In this document: positions 18,501 to 25,851 of the stretch, piece by piece
How positions within the stretch are numbered: position 1 is the first letter of the stretch
Layout: every line of letters starts with the position of its first letter
Source of the DNA: Mesorhizobium tianshanense
GTDB lineage: Bacteria; Pseudomonadota; Alphaproteobacteria; Rhizobiales; Rhizobiaceae
Direction: 5' to 3'
Length of the DNA: 44,824 bases
Assembly: GCF_007830515.1 (NCBI RefSeq)
Contig: NZ_VLKT01000055.1
Span: forward strand, 1-44,824
Translations under genes and position numbers: made by a program
The notes under the pieces: generated by a model
The model's input: the letters and a program-made list of their open reading frames with translations, nothing else
What the model was told of the DNA's origin: nothing
Database searches by the model: none

Positions 18501-19124
18501 TATCCGTTCAGCCCCGAAAGCGCGGTGGACGTCAATGTCCGCGATTTCGCCCGCCTGTTCGGGCCGGCCGGGATGATCGACGCCTTCATCAACGACCACC
18601 TGATCAGCTATGTCGATACCGCCAGCCAGCCGTGGAAATGGCGCGCCGACTTCGGCCTGGACCCGGCGGCTCTGGCGGCGTTCGAACAGGCGAGGCGCAT
18701 CCGCGACGATCTCTTTCCAGGCGGTACGGGCCCGGTGATGAGTTTCACGCTCGAACCCAAGGATCTGTCTCCCAACGTCACGCGCGTAACGCTCAATCTC
18801 GATGGCCAGAACCTCGTCTACTACAACAACGCGACGCGGCCGCAGCCGATGACCTGGCCCGGCAAGGACGGCACCGGCGTCATCTCGCTCGCCTTCCAGC
18901 CGATCGACGGCTCGCCAGAAATCATGCTCAACGAAACCGGCAGCTGGGCGTGGCTGAGAATGCTGCGCAGTGGCCGCTTCACCGGCACCTCGCTGACCGA
19001 TGTCTACAGCCTGCGACTGGGGACGAAAGGCATGTACGCCGATTTCGAGCTCAAGGCGGCAAGCGTCGAAAATCCTTACAACCTCCAGATGTTCAAGAAA
19101 TTCTCATGTCCGCCGCAGATATGA
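15588..19124 (+). CDS. tssM: T6SS inner-membrane protein TssM (IcmF), first copy
   Basis: This 1178-aa core of the envelope complex has two N-terminal membrane segments (about residues 16-36 and 50-67), a cytoplasmic NTPase domain with Walker A GPPATGKTTAL (Lys140) and IDTAGRYV, a third membrane segment (about 440-463) and a large periplasmic domain that would contact TssJ. The ending Phe-Ser-Cys-Pro-Pro is similar to that of the second TssM. The P-loop is intact, so ATP binding is possible. It overlaps tagF by 19 bases. Confidence 0.95.
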   Translation: MFILRFLWAVLTSRWLWTLIGIALLSLVIWVFGPIVRVGAYEPFASENVRIVIIALLVIFWLIWLIVAQRRAIRANRMFVAEIAAPAVEKPLSPGEENVAAVGAKFAEVMAELKRRKLGGRKFLREMPWYVIVGPPATGKTTALRQSGLNFPIDLTDDLQGVGGTRNCDWFFSENAVLIDTAGRYVQQESQPDVDAAEWLGFLDLLKKHRGRRALNGVIVALSIDVLSEGDEAVKAHGRKIRRRLAELNDRLEIRLPVYLMLTKADLIKGFEAFFGGLSTASREQVWGTTFALDARVDAKTIEREIATLATELERRLVPRLEDEDKLAARAEIFRFPAQLASLSEPIQVLIEAMFGESRYEEAAWLRGLYLTSATQEGAPIDRLTAALSSSFGLPPRRAMPAPRVEKRSFFLKNLLTEVIFKEAGLGTFDPLAQRRRAWIWRGAAAACAAVALLAGAVFTWSYFDNRNAITAQASQFEALQTPLTAAAASPASVEQPAIDGALNAMAEVVNARTAPPSSAQDALGPSASAELLRAQADTYDHALRNILEPHMVALLEATMWRQIRDPDFMLGALKTYRMMTGLSQMDADFVQNWWVNDLPEFAPAAPFPTTDAEEHQLAAIRRMAVDDSYTAPDQALVAEALKTVCTISLPARAYRQLLADPAVAGLKEWIPANFAGPNGAKVFARRSDKTLRVGISGAFTYSGFHDAILDRVEDVAAQAALDRAVFAGGCSENSETSVSALSEDILKLYYEDYIAQWDSFLRDMRLAPLSDLNVASENLKDLSSADSALKRLLTAVVQETELTRSDEAPADNKAAAKGGSKLLGKLGKLGKIVKTGAKLLPRAGSANEVDLTGSLVAEHFKPLKGAIAEVDGQPPALDAAVVALTALSNVLQTVTANPDPQDAIKKQGGLAELTGAVARQAQILPDPIDDWLGGIAGDTSGLTQKAVTSELNAIWRADILPFCQAALNDRYPFSPESAVDVNVRDFARLFGPAGMIDAFINDHLISYVDTASQPWKWRADFGLDPAALAAFEQARRIRDDLFPGGTGPVMSFTLEPKDLSPNVTRVTLNLDGQNLVYYNNATRPQPMTWPGKDGTGVISLAFQPIDGSPEIMLNETGSWAWLRMLRSGRFTGTSLTDVYSLRLGTKGMYADFELKAASVENPYNLQMFKKFSCPPQI

Positions 19125-19648
19125 TCCTGCCCGGCTTTTACGGCAAAATGCCTGCCACCGGCGATTTCGTCGCGCGGCGGCTGCCGGGGGATTTTGTCCG
19201 CGTCTGGGATCGCTGGCTGGCACAGCACATCGCCCCGCTGATGGGCCGAGAGGAGTGGCCCGGCACCACCGCGCTACGCTTCCTTGCAGGCCCGGCTTCT
19301 TTCGGCGCATCGGCAGGCATCATTCTGCAGAGCGTCGACAGGGTCGGCAGACAATTCCCCTTGAGCATCGTCGCACAGCTTCCTGACGCATCCGTTCAGC
19401 TGGCTCGCGCCGATGCCTGGTTTTCCAGGATCGAAGAGGCTGCCATCGCCGCCCAGCATGGCGAGCTGACGCCTGACGAACTGGATACCGCTTTGGCCGC
19501 ACTGCCGGTGCCGCCGGTCGAGCTGGGCGAAGAGGTCATCAGCGACATGGTGATGTGGACCAGCCGTTCAGACATATTCGACATCGACCCGCTGTCGCCG
19601 CAAACGACAGTGGAGCAGATCTTCGCCGCCAGCTGGGAGACCAGCTGA
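19106..19648 (+). CDS. tagF: T6SS-associated protein TagF (ImpM)
   Basis: This 180-aa TagF/ImpM protein has the signature start PGFYGKMPATGDFVARRLP and a following Trp-Asp-Arg-Trp segment. In Pseudomonas and Agrobacterium TagF represses T6SS assembly post-translationally, in Agrobacterium by binding Fha. In some species it is fused to PppA, but here it is separate. The ATG at 19106 overlaps the end of tssM. It closes the main operon; the next gene starts 118 bases later. Confidence 0.9.
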   Translation: MSAADMILPGFYGKMPATGDFVARRLPGDFVRVWDRWLAQHIAPLMGREEWPGTTALRFLAGPASFGASAGIILQSVDRVGRQFPLSIVAQLPDASVQLARADAWFSRIEEAAIAAQHGELTPDELDTALAALPVPPVELGEEVISDMVMWTSRSDIFDIDPLSPQTTVEQIFAASWETS

Positions 19649-19666
19649 TGCAGGCGAATTTGACGA

Positions 19667-19672
19667 TATAAT
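19667..19672 (+). promoter_or_regulatory. Candidate -10 box before the effector cassette
   Basis: A perfect TATAAT stands 94 bases before the DUF2169 start, in the 118-base gap after tagF. The -35 region at the right distance (about 19644-19649) is poor. It would allow the effector cassette to be expressed apart from the structural operon. Confidence 0.3.
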
Positions 19673-19766
19673 AGCTGGTACGGACGTGGAGGCCGCGTCG
19701 GCAAGTTATTTCCAAGACAGTTGAAGGCTCGCCGTTTCACCGTCACGTAAGAATGCGTGGTTCCAG

Positions 19767-20825
19767 ATGTGGATACTGTCCAACGAGACGCCATTTGCCG
19801 CCCAGGAAAGCTGGACGCGTGATGAGCAAGGACATGAGGTCTGGCTGATCGCGGTCAAGGCGTCGTTCGAAATCGATCCCGACGGCAAGCAGCGGCTCTT
19901 GAAGGACCAGACACCGGTGAACCTGGCGCCCGTATACGGATCGGATCCGAATGAGCTTCTCGACGAGACGGACCTCAACCTGGAGAAAAAGCACACCGAC
20001 ATTCTGGTCGAAGGACACGTCTATGCGCCTGGCGGCGGTCCCAACATCGAGAGCGCGGCGCGCATAAAAGTCGGCGACGTGGACAAGACCATCAAGGTAA
20101 TGGGCGACCGCGTGTTCGTGCCCGGCCCGGTGTCGGTCAGGATGAGCCGGGCGGAACCATTCAAGAAGATGCCGATCAGCTGGCGCCGGACCTATGGTGG
20201 CACGGACATGGAAGCATCGACGCCGAACTGGGACCAGCGAAATCCAGTCGGTACGGGCTTTACAGTCGATCCGCAGCGGCTGATTGGCAAAATCGCGCCT
20301 AACTTTGAGTATCCCGATGCACCCTACCGCGACCACAGAAGCGGCAAGCCGGCCGGATTCGGTCCAGTGGCACGGCACTGGCAGCCGCGGATGAATTATG
20401 CCGGAACCTATGGCGAGGAATGGGAGAAGACGCGCGACCCGCTTTTGCCCCGAGATTTCAGCCGCATGTATTACCAGTGCGCACCGGAGGACCAGCAAAC
20501 CAAGACTCCGCTGATCGGGTACGAAGATGTGCGGCTCGGCAATTTCACTGCGGATGGCTTCCTGCAGTTTCTGATACCGCGCATCACCTTCGACATGACC
20601 ACCGAGTTCTACAACCGCCCGGATCGCAAGAACGGCGAAGCCACCATCCATACGCTGCGCATCAAGCCCGATCTCAGGCAGTTCTCGATCACGTGGATGT
20701 CGACCCTGGCAGTGCCTTACGACGAGGAGCGCCTGAAGATGACGAACCTTAGCGTCCGCGAGCGTACCGGCATTTCACCAACAATCGCGGCGACCGGCGT
20801 CTGGCTGGCGGACGAAGACGAATGA
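19767..20825 (+). CDS. DUF2169 T6SS effector adaptor
   Basis: This 352-aa DUF2169 protein has the typical beginning ILSNETPFAA and LIAVKASFEID, and a central MSRAEPFKKMPISWRRTYGG followed by NPVGTGF. DUF2169 proteins are encoded next to PAAR/DUF4150 effectors and act as cytoplasmic adaptors that load the toxin on the VgrG tip (known in Agrobacterium for Tde2). Here it begins a three-gene set ending in the DUF4150 toxin. Its stop codon overlaps the ATG of the next gene, suggesting translational coupling. No clear ribosome site precedes its ATG. Confidence 0.85.
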   Translation: MWILSNETPFAAQESWTRDEQGHEVWLIAVKASFEIDPDGKQRLLKDQTPVNLAPVYGSDPNELLDETDLNLEKKHTDILVEGHVYAPGGGPNIESAARIKVGDVDKTIKVMGDRVFVPGPVSVRMSRAEPFKKMPISWRRTYGGTDMEASTPNWDQRNPVGTGFTVDPQRLIGKIAPNFEYPDAPYRDHRSGKPAGFGPVARHWQPRMNYAGTYGEEWEKTRDPLLPRDFSRMYYQCAPEDQQTKTPLIGYEDVRLGNFTADGFLQFLIPRITFDMTTEFYNRPDRKNGEATIHTLRIKPDLRQFSITWMSTLAVPYDEERLKMTNLSVRERTGISPTIAATGVWLADEDE

Positions 20826-21880
20826 TGGCCAAGGTAGACACGATTGTTGTCGTCGGTGTGGGCGCGCGTACGCCGCTGGGTTTCGACGCGTCCTCGAGTG
20901 CCGCGGCGGTTCGCGCCGGAATCTCCGCCATTCAGGACCATCCCTACATGATCGATCGGTTCGGCGAGCGGATGAAGGTGACCCGCGATATCGGCATCGA
21001 TGTCGATCTGCGCGGGGTCGACCGGGCCGTCGACATTGCAGCATCGCCGGCGCTCGACGCGCTGCGGCCCTTTTTGGAGTCGGGCGCCACCGCTGCGGTG
21101 ACGCTCATCCTGTCCACCGGCGAGCCTCGACCCGGCCAGCCGGATAGTTTCGCCGCCCAGGTCGATTCGCGGCTGCGCAAACACCTGGGGCAGCATATCG
21201 TCCTGGAGGGCGGCGGCTCGACCGCGGGCGGCCATGCCGGGGGCCTTCTTGCGATCTATCACGCCTGCAAATCGCTGCGTGACGGCAGTGCCAAATTCTG
21301 TCTTGCCGGCGGCGTCGACACCTACCTCGAGCCGGAAACGCTGGAATGGCTCGACGAAAACGAGCAGCTTCATTCGGACACCACGACATATGGTTTCTGC
21401 CCGGGTGAAGCGGCGGGTTTTGCCTTGTTAACAACGCTTGGCGTGGCGCGCGCCCACGGGCTTCGTCCACTGTTGGAAATCGTGGGCACTTCGATTGCGA
21501 GCGAGGAAAACAGAATCAAGACGGAGACTGTCGTGCTGGGCGAAGGCCTGGGCGCGGCCTTCCGCTTTCTTTTCCAGGACGCGCCTATCGACAAGGTCGA
21601 TCGCATCATCTGCGACATGAACGGCGAGCGCTATCGCGGCAACGAGTATGGGTTCGCGGTCATCCGCAATCCCAGCCGCTTCAAGGATGCCGCCGCTTTC
21701 GAGACCCCTGCCGATTGCTGGGGCGATGTCGGCGCGGCGTCGGGTCTTCTCTTCGTTAGCCTGATCACGGAAGCGGAAGCGCGCGGTTACCAGCCTGGCC
21801 CGCTATCGCTGATCTGGGCAAGCTCCGAAAACGGCGCACGGGCGGGCGTATTGCTCGGCGGCCCGAGAAGGGCCGGCTGA
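20822..21880 (+). CDS. Thiolase-fold (ketoacyl-synthase-like) protein without catalytic triad
   Basis: This 352-aa protein has a beta-ketoacyl synthase (thiolase) fold: VVVGVGARTPLGFDASSSAA at the start, LAIYHACKSL followed by FCLAGGVDTYLEPETL, then a C-terminal GDVGAASGLLF. Aligned by eye with FabF-type enzymes, the nucleophile Cys is His138 and the two catalytic His residues are Asn267 and Asp302, so it should not condense acyl chains. Its start overlaps the DUF2169 stop, and its stop overlaps the DUF4150 start. A chaperone or scaffold role in effector loading is inferred from this context. Similar proteins are known beside DUF2169/DUF4150 genes, but their function is not established as far as I know. 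Confidence 0.8.
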   Translation: MMAKVDTIVVVGVGARTPLGFDASSSAAAVRAGISAIQDHPYMIDRFGERMKVTRDIGIDVDLRGVDRAVDIAASPALDALRPFLESGATAAVTLILSTGEPRPGQPDSFAAQVDSRLRKHLGQHIVLEGGGSTAGGHAGGLLAIYHACKSLRDGSAKFCLAGGVDTYLEPETLEWLDENEQLHSDTTTYGFCPGEAAGFALLTTLGVARAHGLRPLLEIVGTSIASEENRIKTETVVLGEGLGAAFRFLFQDAPIDKVDRIICDMNGERYRGNEYGFAVIRNPSRFKDAAAFETPADCWGDVGAASGLLFVSLITEAEARGYQPGPLSLIWASSENGARAGVLLGGPRRAG

Positions 21881-22848
21881 TGACCACTCATATCGTCGTC
21901 AACAATCTGGGACTGACCTACAAGGGTACGATCGGCCTTTCGATCGCTACTATTCCCGACGTCTGCAAGACCCCGAGTCCGGGCGGCCCGATCCCCTTGC
22001 CCTACCCCAATATCGCCAACCAGAGCACGCTCAAGGATGGCACCACGACGGTCTTTGCCAAGGGCGGCAAGATGATCGCTATCAAGGGCTCGCAGTATGG
22101 AATGAGTTCAGGCGACGAGCCGGGCACGGTCGGCGGCGTCAAGTCAAATGTCTTCAAGAAGGCGACCGACTGGATCACCTATTCCTTCGACGTAAAAATG
22201 GATGGCAAGAACACATGCCGTCACACCGACAAGAAGTTCCACAACGACAAGAACACGGTGAACCTAGCCGGAGATGTCGACCCGCTTAAAGCAACCGATT
22301 GCTTCATGCTGAACATCCGTTGCGACAAGAAAATGAAGAAGCGCGGCAAGAAAAAATGGACGCCGTGCATGTGCAAACAACTTTGCGCAAAGGTGGCGTC
22401 TCTTGACCGTGCACGGTTAAATCGCGGTGTAAGCACCCCCAAGGGAAAATCCCTACGCAGGGTAGACTATAGCCAATCCGATTATGATTCCTACAAGGCG
22501 ACGTATACTGAGCGCTTTACCGCGCGTGCCGCCGACAATAAAAACAAAATGGAAAGTCAATTCGCGCACCCATGCGCGGCCGAGGAATGGAACGCGATGG
22601 ACCCCAGGCCCGCAAACCCGACAGAAGGCGGGTCAAGCGCTCCATTCAATGCCGATCATCTGCATGATGCGGCCCTGGGCGGCCCGCTCGCCAGCATGCG
22701 CAATTTCAAGATGCTGAATACGCGAGTGAACACGACGATTGGAGCCGCCATGGGCAGGTACAACCGCGATAACTCCGGCGACCATGATGGCTTGCCGATA
22801 CGCGCGCATCCGAGTTGCAAGTGTCCGGACGGACCCCCGGATCCATGA
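21880..22848 (+). CDS. PAAR-like (DUF4150) effector with HNH-like toxin tail
   Basis: This 322-aa protein has an N-terminal DUF4150 PAAR-like domain (about residues 1-125: Asn-Asn-Leu-Gly-Leu near the start, PDVCKTPSP, PLPYPNIA, KGSQYGMSSGDEPGTVGGV) that would sit on the VgrG tip. Its tail carries a Cys cluster (Cys141, 148, 163, 165, 169) among many lysines, then a motif Asp259-His260-x-His262-Asp263-x-x-Leu-Gly-Gly and Asn275 followed by KMLNTRVN. This spacing resembles HNH (beta-beta-alpha-metal) nucleases, so a DNA-degrading toxin is likely but unproven; an Ntox15-like HxxD toxin is the alternative. The tail is visibly less GC-rich than its surroundings. Two immunity-type genes follow. 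Confidence 0.72.
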   Translation: MTTHIVVNNLGLTYKGTIGLSIATIPDVCKTPSPGGPIPLPYPNIANQSTLKDGTTTVFAKGGKMIAIKGSQYGMSSGDEPGTVGGVKSNVFKKATDWITYSFDVKMDGKNTCRHTDKKFHNDKNTVNLAGDVDPLKATDCFMLNIRCDKKMKKRGKKKWTPCMCKQLCAKVASLDRARLNRGVSTPKGKSLRRVDYSQSDYDSYKATYTERFTARAADNKNKMESQFAHPCAAEEWNAMDPRPANPTEGGSSAPFNADHLHDAALGGPLASMRNFKMLNTRVNTTIGAAMGRYNRDNSGDHDGLPIRAHPSCKCPDGPPDP

Positions 22849-22869
22849 TCTCTAGTGAGGAGAAACTCC

Positions 22870-23385
22870 ATGTCCAATGATGAGACCGTACTTTCGCTCG
22901 TAAAACAGATAGCCGAGCGAGCCATTGAACATCGATCTTTTTTCAGGATCAAGCGAGAGCCTGTGTTCAGGCCGGGAGCGGACGAACAGGATATCAACAA
23001 GCTGAAAAAGCTTTGGCGTCACCCTCTCCCGGATGATTACCTGAACCTGTTGCGGACGCATGACGGTATCGACAATTTCGATGCACCGAATGTTTTCTTG
23101 TTGTCTACCAAACACATTCTCGACAACCCCGAAATGGACGAGCTTTTTGTCGACGCGGAGATGTTCAGGGAGGGGGAGATCTTTATTTTCTGCCAGGCCG
23201 ACAACGATGCTCATTCCGTCGCCTTTAGGGCCAGCAGGATAGGTAAAATCGATGTTGTCGACATCGATTCCGGCGGCATCCGCCAGGAGCACCAGGACTT
23301 CGTGGCCTATCTCGAGTCGCGAAAGGCCGAACTCGAGAAAGACATTGCGCGTCACAAGGCAGACCGAAAAGGTCTGACGCGATGA
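22870..23385 (+). CDS. SMI1/KNR4 family immunity protein
   Basis: This 171-aa protein has the SMI1/KNR4 pattern: INKLKKLWRHPLPDDYLNLL then HDGIDNF, acidic stretches, and the late FVAYLESRKAEL. The superfamily is a common class of bacterial immunity proteins for polymorphic nuclease toxins. The ATG at 22870 has GAGGAG seven bases upstream; a GTG at 22855 is less likely. It lies 21 bases after the toxin gene, the usual place for a cognate immunity gene. Cognate function is inferred. Confidence 0.75.
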   Translation: MSNDETVLSLVKQIAERAIEHRSFFRIKREPVFRPGADEQDINKLKKLWRHPLPDDYLNLLRTHDGIDNFDAPNVFLLSTKHILDNPEMDELFVDAEMFREGEIFIFCQADNDAHSVAFRASRIGKIDVVDIDSGGIRQEHQDFVAYLESRKAELEKDIARHKADRKGLTR

Positions 23386-24284
23386 GCCCAAGCCTGCGAT
23401 CGTCGAACACTTTCTTCAAGGTCGAGACGCGTTTCGGCGAGAAAATTCCACGGTGGGAACTCAAGCTGGTTTTCATACTCTATTTCAATCGCGCGATTGA
23501 AATCGTCTACGTCAGGCGCATCTACGATCTATACATGTCGCGCTTCGGAAAAAGAATGCGCAGATACTTGGCGACGTGGTCGGACTCGTTCATCGAAGAA
23601 TTCAATGAGGACGCGCATCGCAGATTTCTGGAGGAATATATCCCGGATTTGTACAGGACGCTGGAATGGGGCTACGCCTTCGATGACGACAAATCGCTCG
23701 GCGCATTTGTGTTCGTCTTCCACAGCTACAAACCGGTAAGCGAGCCCAACAAGTCGAGCTTCTGTCGCTTCGAATTCCCGCACGACTGCGATCAGGACGA
23801 AATCCAGGCCTTTGTGCTGGAGATCGCGGCCATGGCTCCCTTCACAAGCGGAACGTGCGGGTATGTGCTTCAGCCTTGGCCTGACGATGTCGAAGCGTTC
23901 GACCATATGTATTCCGTGTGCCAGAGGTATTGGGGCGTGGAGGCCTGGAACCAGGACGTCACGGTCAACTGGCTCGCCAACCGCTTCAAATGCATATCCT
24001 GGCTTACGCTCCTGGGCACCTCGATCCTGCAGGAATTTCCCGGCCTACACCCGGCAGCGAGCCGGGCCGCGCATGCCTATCGGGAACTTCCGACAGGCGC
24101 GATGTATCAAACCCGGCCTCGTGCGGCACTCATCGATCTCAACCGACGTGAGGATTTTCGGCCTGAGGCAAGGCTCGCCAGAGCGCTTCTGCCGGCACAG
24201 ATCGTGAAACACGGCTCCTTTGGCGGGAATCGGTGGACCGATGAGAATTCGGTGCAATGGCTACACAGATTTACGGCTGACTAG
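23382..24284 (+). CDS. Type VI immunity (DUF3396/TsiV-like) protein
   Basis: This 300-aa protein resembles the type VI immunity (DUF3396) family by size, its Trp/Tyr/Phe-rich character and segments such as GTCGYVLQPW, SWLTLLGTSILQEFPGL and the closing HRFTAD. No signal peptide is seen, fitting a cytoplasmic toxin target. It overlaps the SMI1 gene by four bases (ATGA), so both are translated together. Assignment is by eye and moderate. It may protect against the adjacent toxin together with the SMI1 protein, or be retained against a different toxin. Confidence 0.55.
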   Translation: MSPSLRSSNTFFKVETRFGEKIPRWELKLVFILYFNRAIEIVYVRRIYDLYMSRFGKRMRRYLATWSDSFIEEFNEDAHRRFLEEYIPDLYRTLEWGYAFDDDKSLGAFVFVFHSYKPVSEPNKSSFCRFEFPHDCDQDEIQAFVLEIAAMAPFTSGTCGYVLQPWPDDVEAFDHMYSVCQRYWGVEAWNQDVTVNWLANRFKCISWLTLLGTSILQEFPGLHPAASRAAHAYRELPTGAMYQTRPRAALIDLNRREDFRPEARLARALLPAQIVKHGSFGGNRWTDENSVQWLHRFTAD

Positions 24285-24325
24285 CCTTCTGCCCTTGGCA
24301 GCATCGATTTGGCGGGCAGTTCTTG

Positions 24326-25414
24326 TCAGGACGTCGCCAGCCAGCCGCCGGCGTTGCCCCATGCCTTCACCTTGTCGGCGAACGGCACTTTCGCGACCTC
24401 ATCCCCGAAGTGATCTTCGAAATCCTGGCCAACCTGGCTCGGCTCGGTTGTGAACAGGTCGGCCTCGCGCGCCTCCGGAAACAGTTCCAGCAGCGCGCTG
24501 CCGGCCGCAGCCGCAAGTGCCGGATTGCGCATCTGATGGATCAGCCAGTGCAGGAGGGTACGGTCGCCCAGCATTCCGGCGCCGCGCACCGCCAAGGGCG
24601 CGGTTTCAGGCGATTTGAGTAAGCCCCCCATCCAGGCGCGCCCGTCCTTGTCGGGCGCAGCCCTGACCGCCGCGCGCAGAGCCGTCATTGCGTCGGGACC
24701 GCCGGCGACCGCCACCTTCCGCAGCTCGGGAATGGCCAGATCGCCAGAACCGAGTTCAGCCAACGCCCATGCGGCCCAGAACCTTGGCTGCTCTTCGCCA
24801 TCCTCCAGCGCCGCCCGCAATTCCTTAGCAAGATCAGCTCGCCTCAGCTTTCCAGCGAGGCGCAGGCTGACGGCGCGAACGCGCGCATCCCGATCGCGGA
24901 CAAGTCGCGCCAGCATCTGCTTCGGATCGACGCCATGCTCGAGGCAGGCCGATACGCCTAGAAATCGCTTGAACGCGTCCTGCGCGCCGATCCAGTCCCG
25001 CACTTCGGCGGCGATCGTTCCGGGCTCGTGCCATGCCAGCGCGCCGACCAATCCACGTGCGTTGTCCTCGCTTTGGCGACCGAGTTCGACGGCCTCGGAT
25101 ACACGGAGGCCGTCATTCTGCTCGATCGCCATCCATGCATAGAGGAACAGTTCGCCCTTTTCGGGGAAGTCCTCATGTGCTGCGACGACGAACGGCCAGG
25201 CGGCCGGTCCGGCGATACGCAAACCATCGAGGTTGGCTTCCAGCCGCCTGTCGACGCCAGCGACCACATGAAGGTCAGGGGGATCGTCCGTCAGCAGCGT
25301 GTCGCGCTGTGCCCAGAAGAACGCCGCCTGCTCGACATGCTGCCTGACGACATCCGGGACTATTGGCCGTTCCGGCGCGCCTTTCGATTTTTGATTTCGG
25401 GTTGCGGCCAACAT
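24326..25414 (-). CDS. TIGR02270 family HEAT-like repeat protein
   Basis: This 362-aa protein looks like the TIGR02270 family found in T6SS loci. After an N-terminal region with VRQHVEQAAFFWAQRDTLL it consists of alpha-helical HEAT-like repeats (for example RDRDARVRAVSLRLAGKL, RFWAAWALAELGSGD and VRGAGMLGDRTLLHWL). Such repeats usually serve protein binding; no enzymatic motif is seen. The ATG at 25414 overlaps the stop of the DUF6484 gene, so it forms a coupled unit with it and vgrG. It is convergent with the immunity genes, about 40 bases apart. A role in loading or capping the VgrG spike is inferred from position only. Confidence 0.75.
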   Translation of the reverse strand: MLAATRNQKSKGAPERPIVPDVVRQHVEQAAFFWAQRDTLLTDDPPDLHVVAGVDRRLEANLDGLRIAGPAAWPFVVAAHEDFPEKGELFLYAWMAIEQNDGLRVSEAVELGRQSEDNARGLVGALAWHEPGTIAAEVRDWIGAQDAFKRFLGVSACLEHGVDPKQMLARLVRDRDARVRAVSLRLAGKLRRADLAKELRAALEDGEEQPRFWAAWALAELGSGDLAIPELRKVAVAGGPDAMTALRAAVRAAPDKDGRAWMGGLLKSPETAPLAVRGAGMLGDRTLLHWLIHQMRNPALAAAAGSALLELFPEAREADLFTTEPSQVGQDFEDHFGDEVAKVPFADKVKAWGNAGGWLATS

Positions 25415-25842
25415 CAGTTGAGATCGATCGAGCCGCCACGGATACGATTGGCGGCGCTCGCCTGGCTGGTGACAAAGGTGCCACGAATGGTGATGCGGCC
25501 GTCCTTTTCCATGAGGATCGTTGCCTTGCCGCAGCGCAGTTCGATGCGCTCTTCGCCGATGATGCGAACGCACTCGCCGTCGCGCACGAGGTGTGGGGCG
25601 GCGGTCTTGCGCGCCGGCTCGACGATACGGCCGACGATCAGAGGCCTCATGGCGTCGCCCCCTTGAAACAGCAAAGCCACTTCGGAGCCGATCATATCGG
25701 ATGTCAGTTCGGTCAGGCTGCGCGCCGGCAAGGCTGTCTCTTCCGGGTTGCCGGGAAATACCACCAGTGGCGACGCGTCGCCGTCGAAACCGAGAAAAAT
25801 GCCGATCACCACACCGTCAATGCGTTCGCGAACGTCGCTCAT
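25414..25842 (-). CDS. DUF6484 protein, VgrG-spike-like
   Basis: This 142-aa protein is of the DUF6484 type. The first half (IDGVVIGIF, then MIGSEVALLFQGGD and PLIVGRIV) looks like a small beta-barrel similar to the gp5 OB-fold of VgrG. The second half (Glu-Leu-Arg-Cys-Gly-Lys-Ala, ILMEKDGRITIRG) closely resembles the region of the neighbouring VgrG after its repeats (LIQCGSAKIMMKKDG). It lies nine bases after vgrG and is coupled to the TIGR02270 gene. An accessory spike or adaptor role is inferred; no function is established to my knowledge. Confidence 0.75.
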   Translation of the reverse strand: MSDVRERIDGVVIGIFLGFDGDASPLVVFPGNPEETALPARSLTELTSDMIGSEVALLFQGGDAMRPLIVGRIVEPARKTAAPHLVRDGECVRIIGEERIELRCGKATILMEKDGRITIRGTFVTSQASAANRIRGGSIDLN

Positions 25843-25851
25843 CGCTGCACC

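Noticed and set aside
18632..19105. Long N-terminal extension of tagF inside tssM
   Set aside because: The TagF family starts at the ATG at 19106; the upstream part is Arg/Pro-rich out-of-frame translation of tssM.
24285..24325. Possible hairpin terminator between the convergent immunity and TIGR02270 genes
   Set aside because: CTGCCC and GGGCAG can pair, but with a long loop and no T-run, so a terminator cannot be supported.
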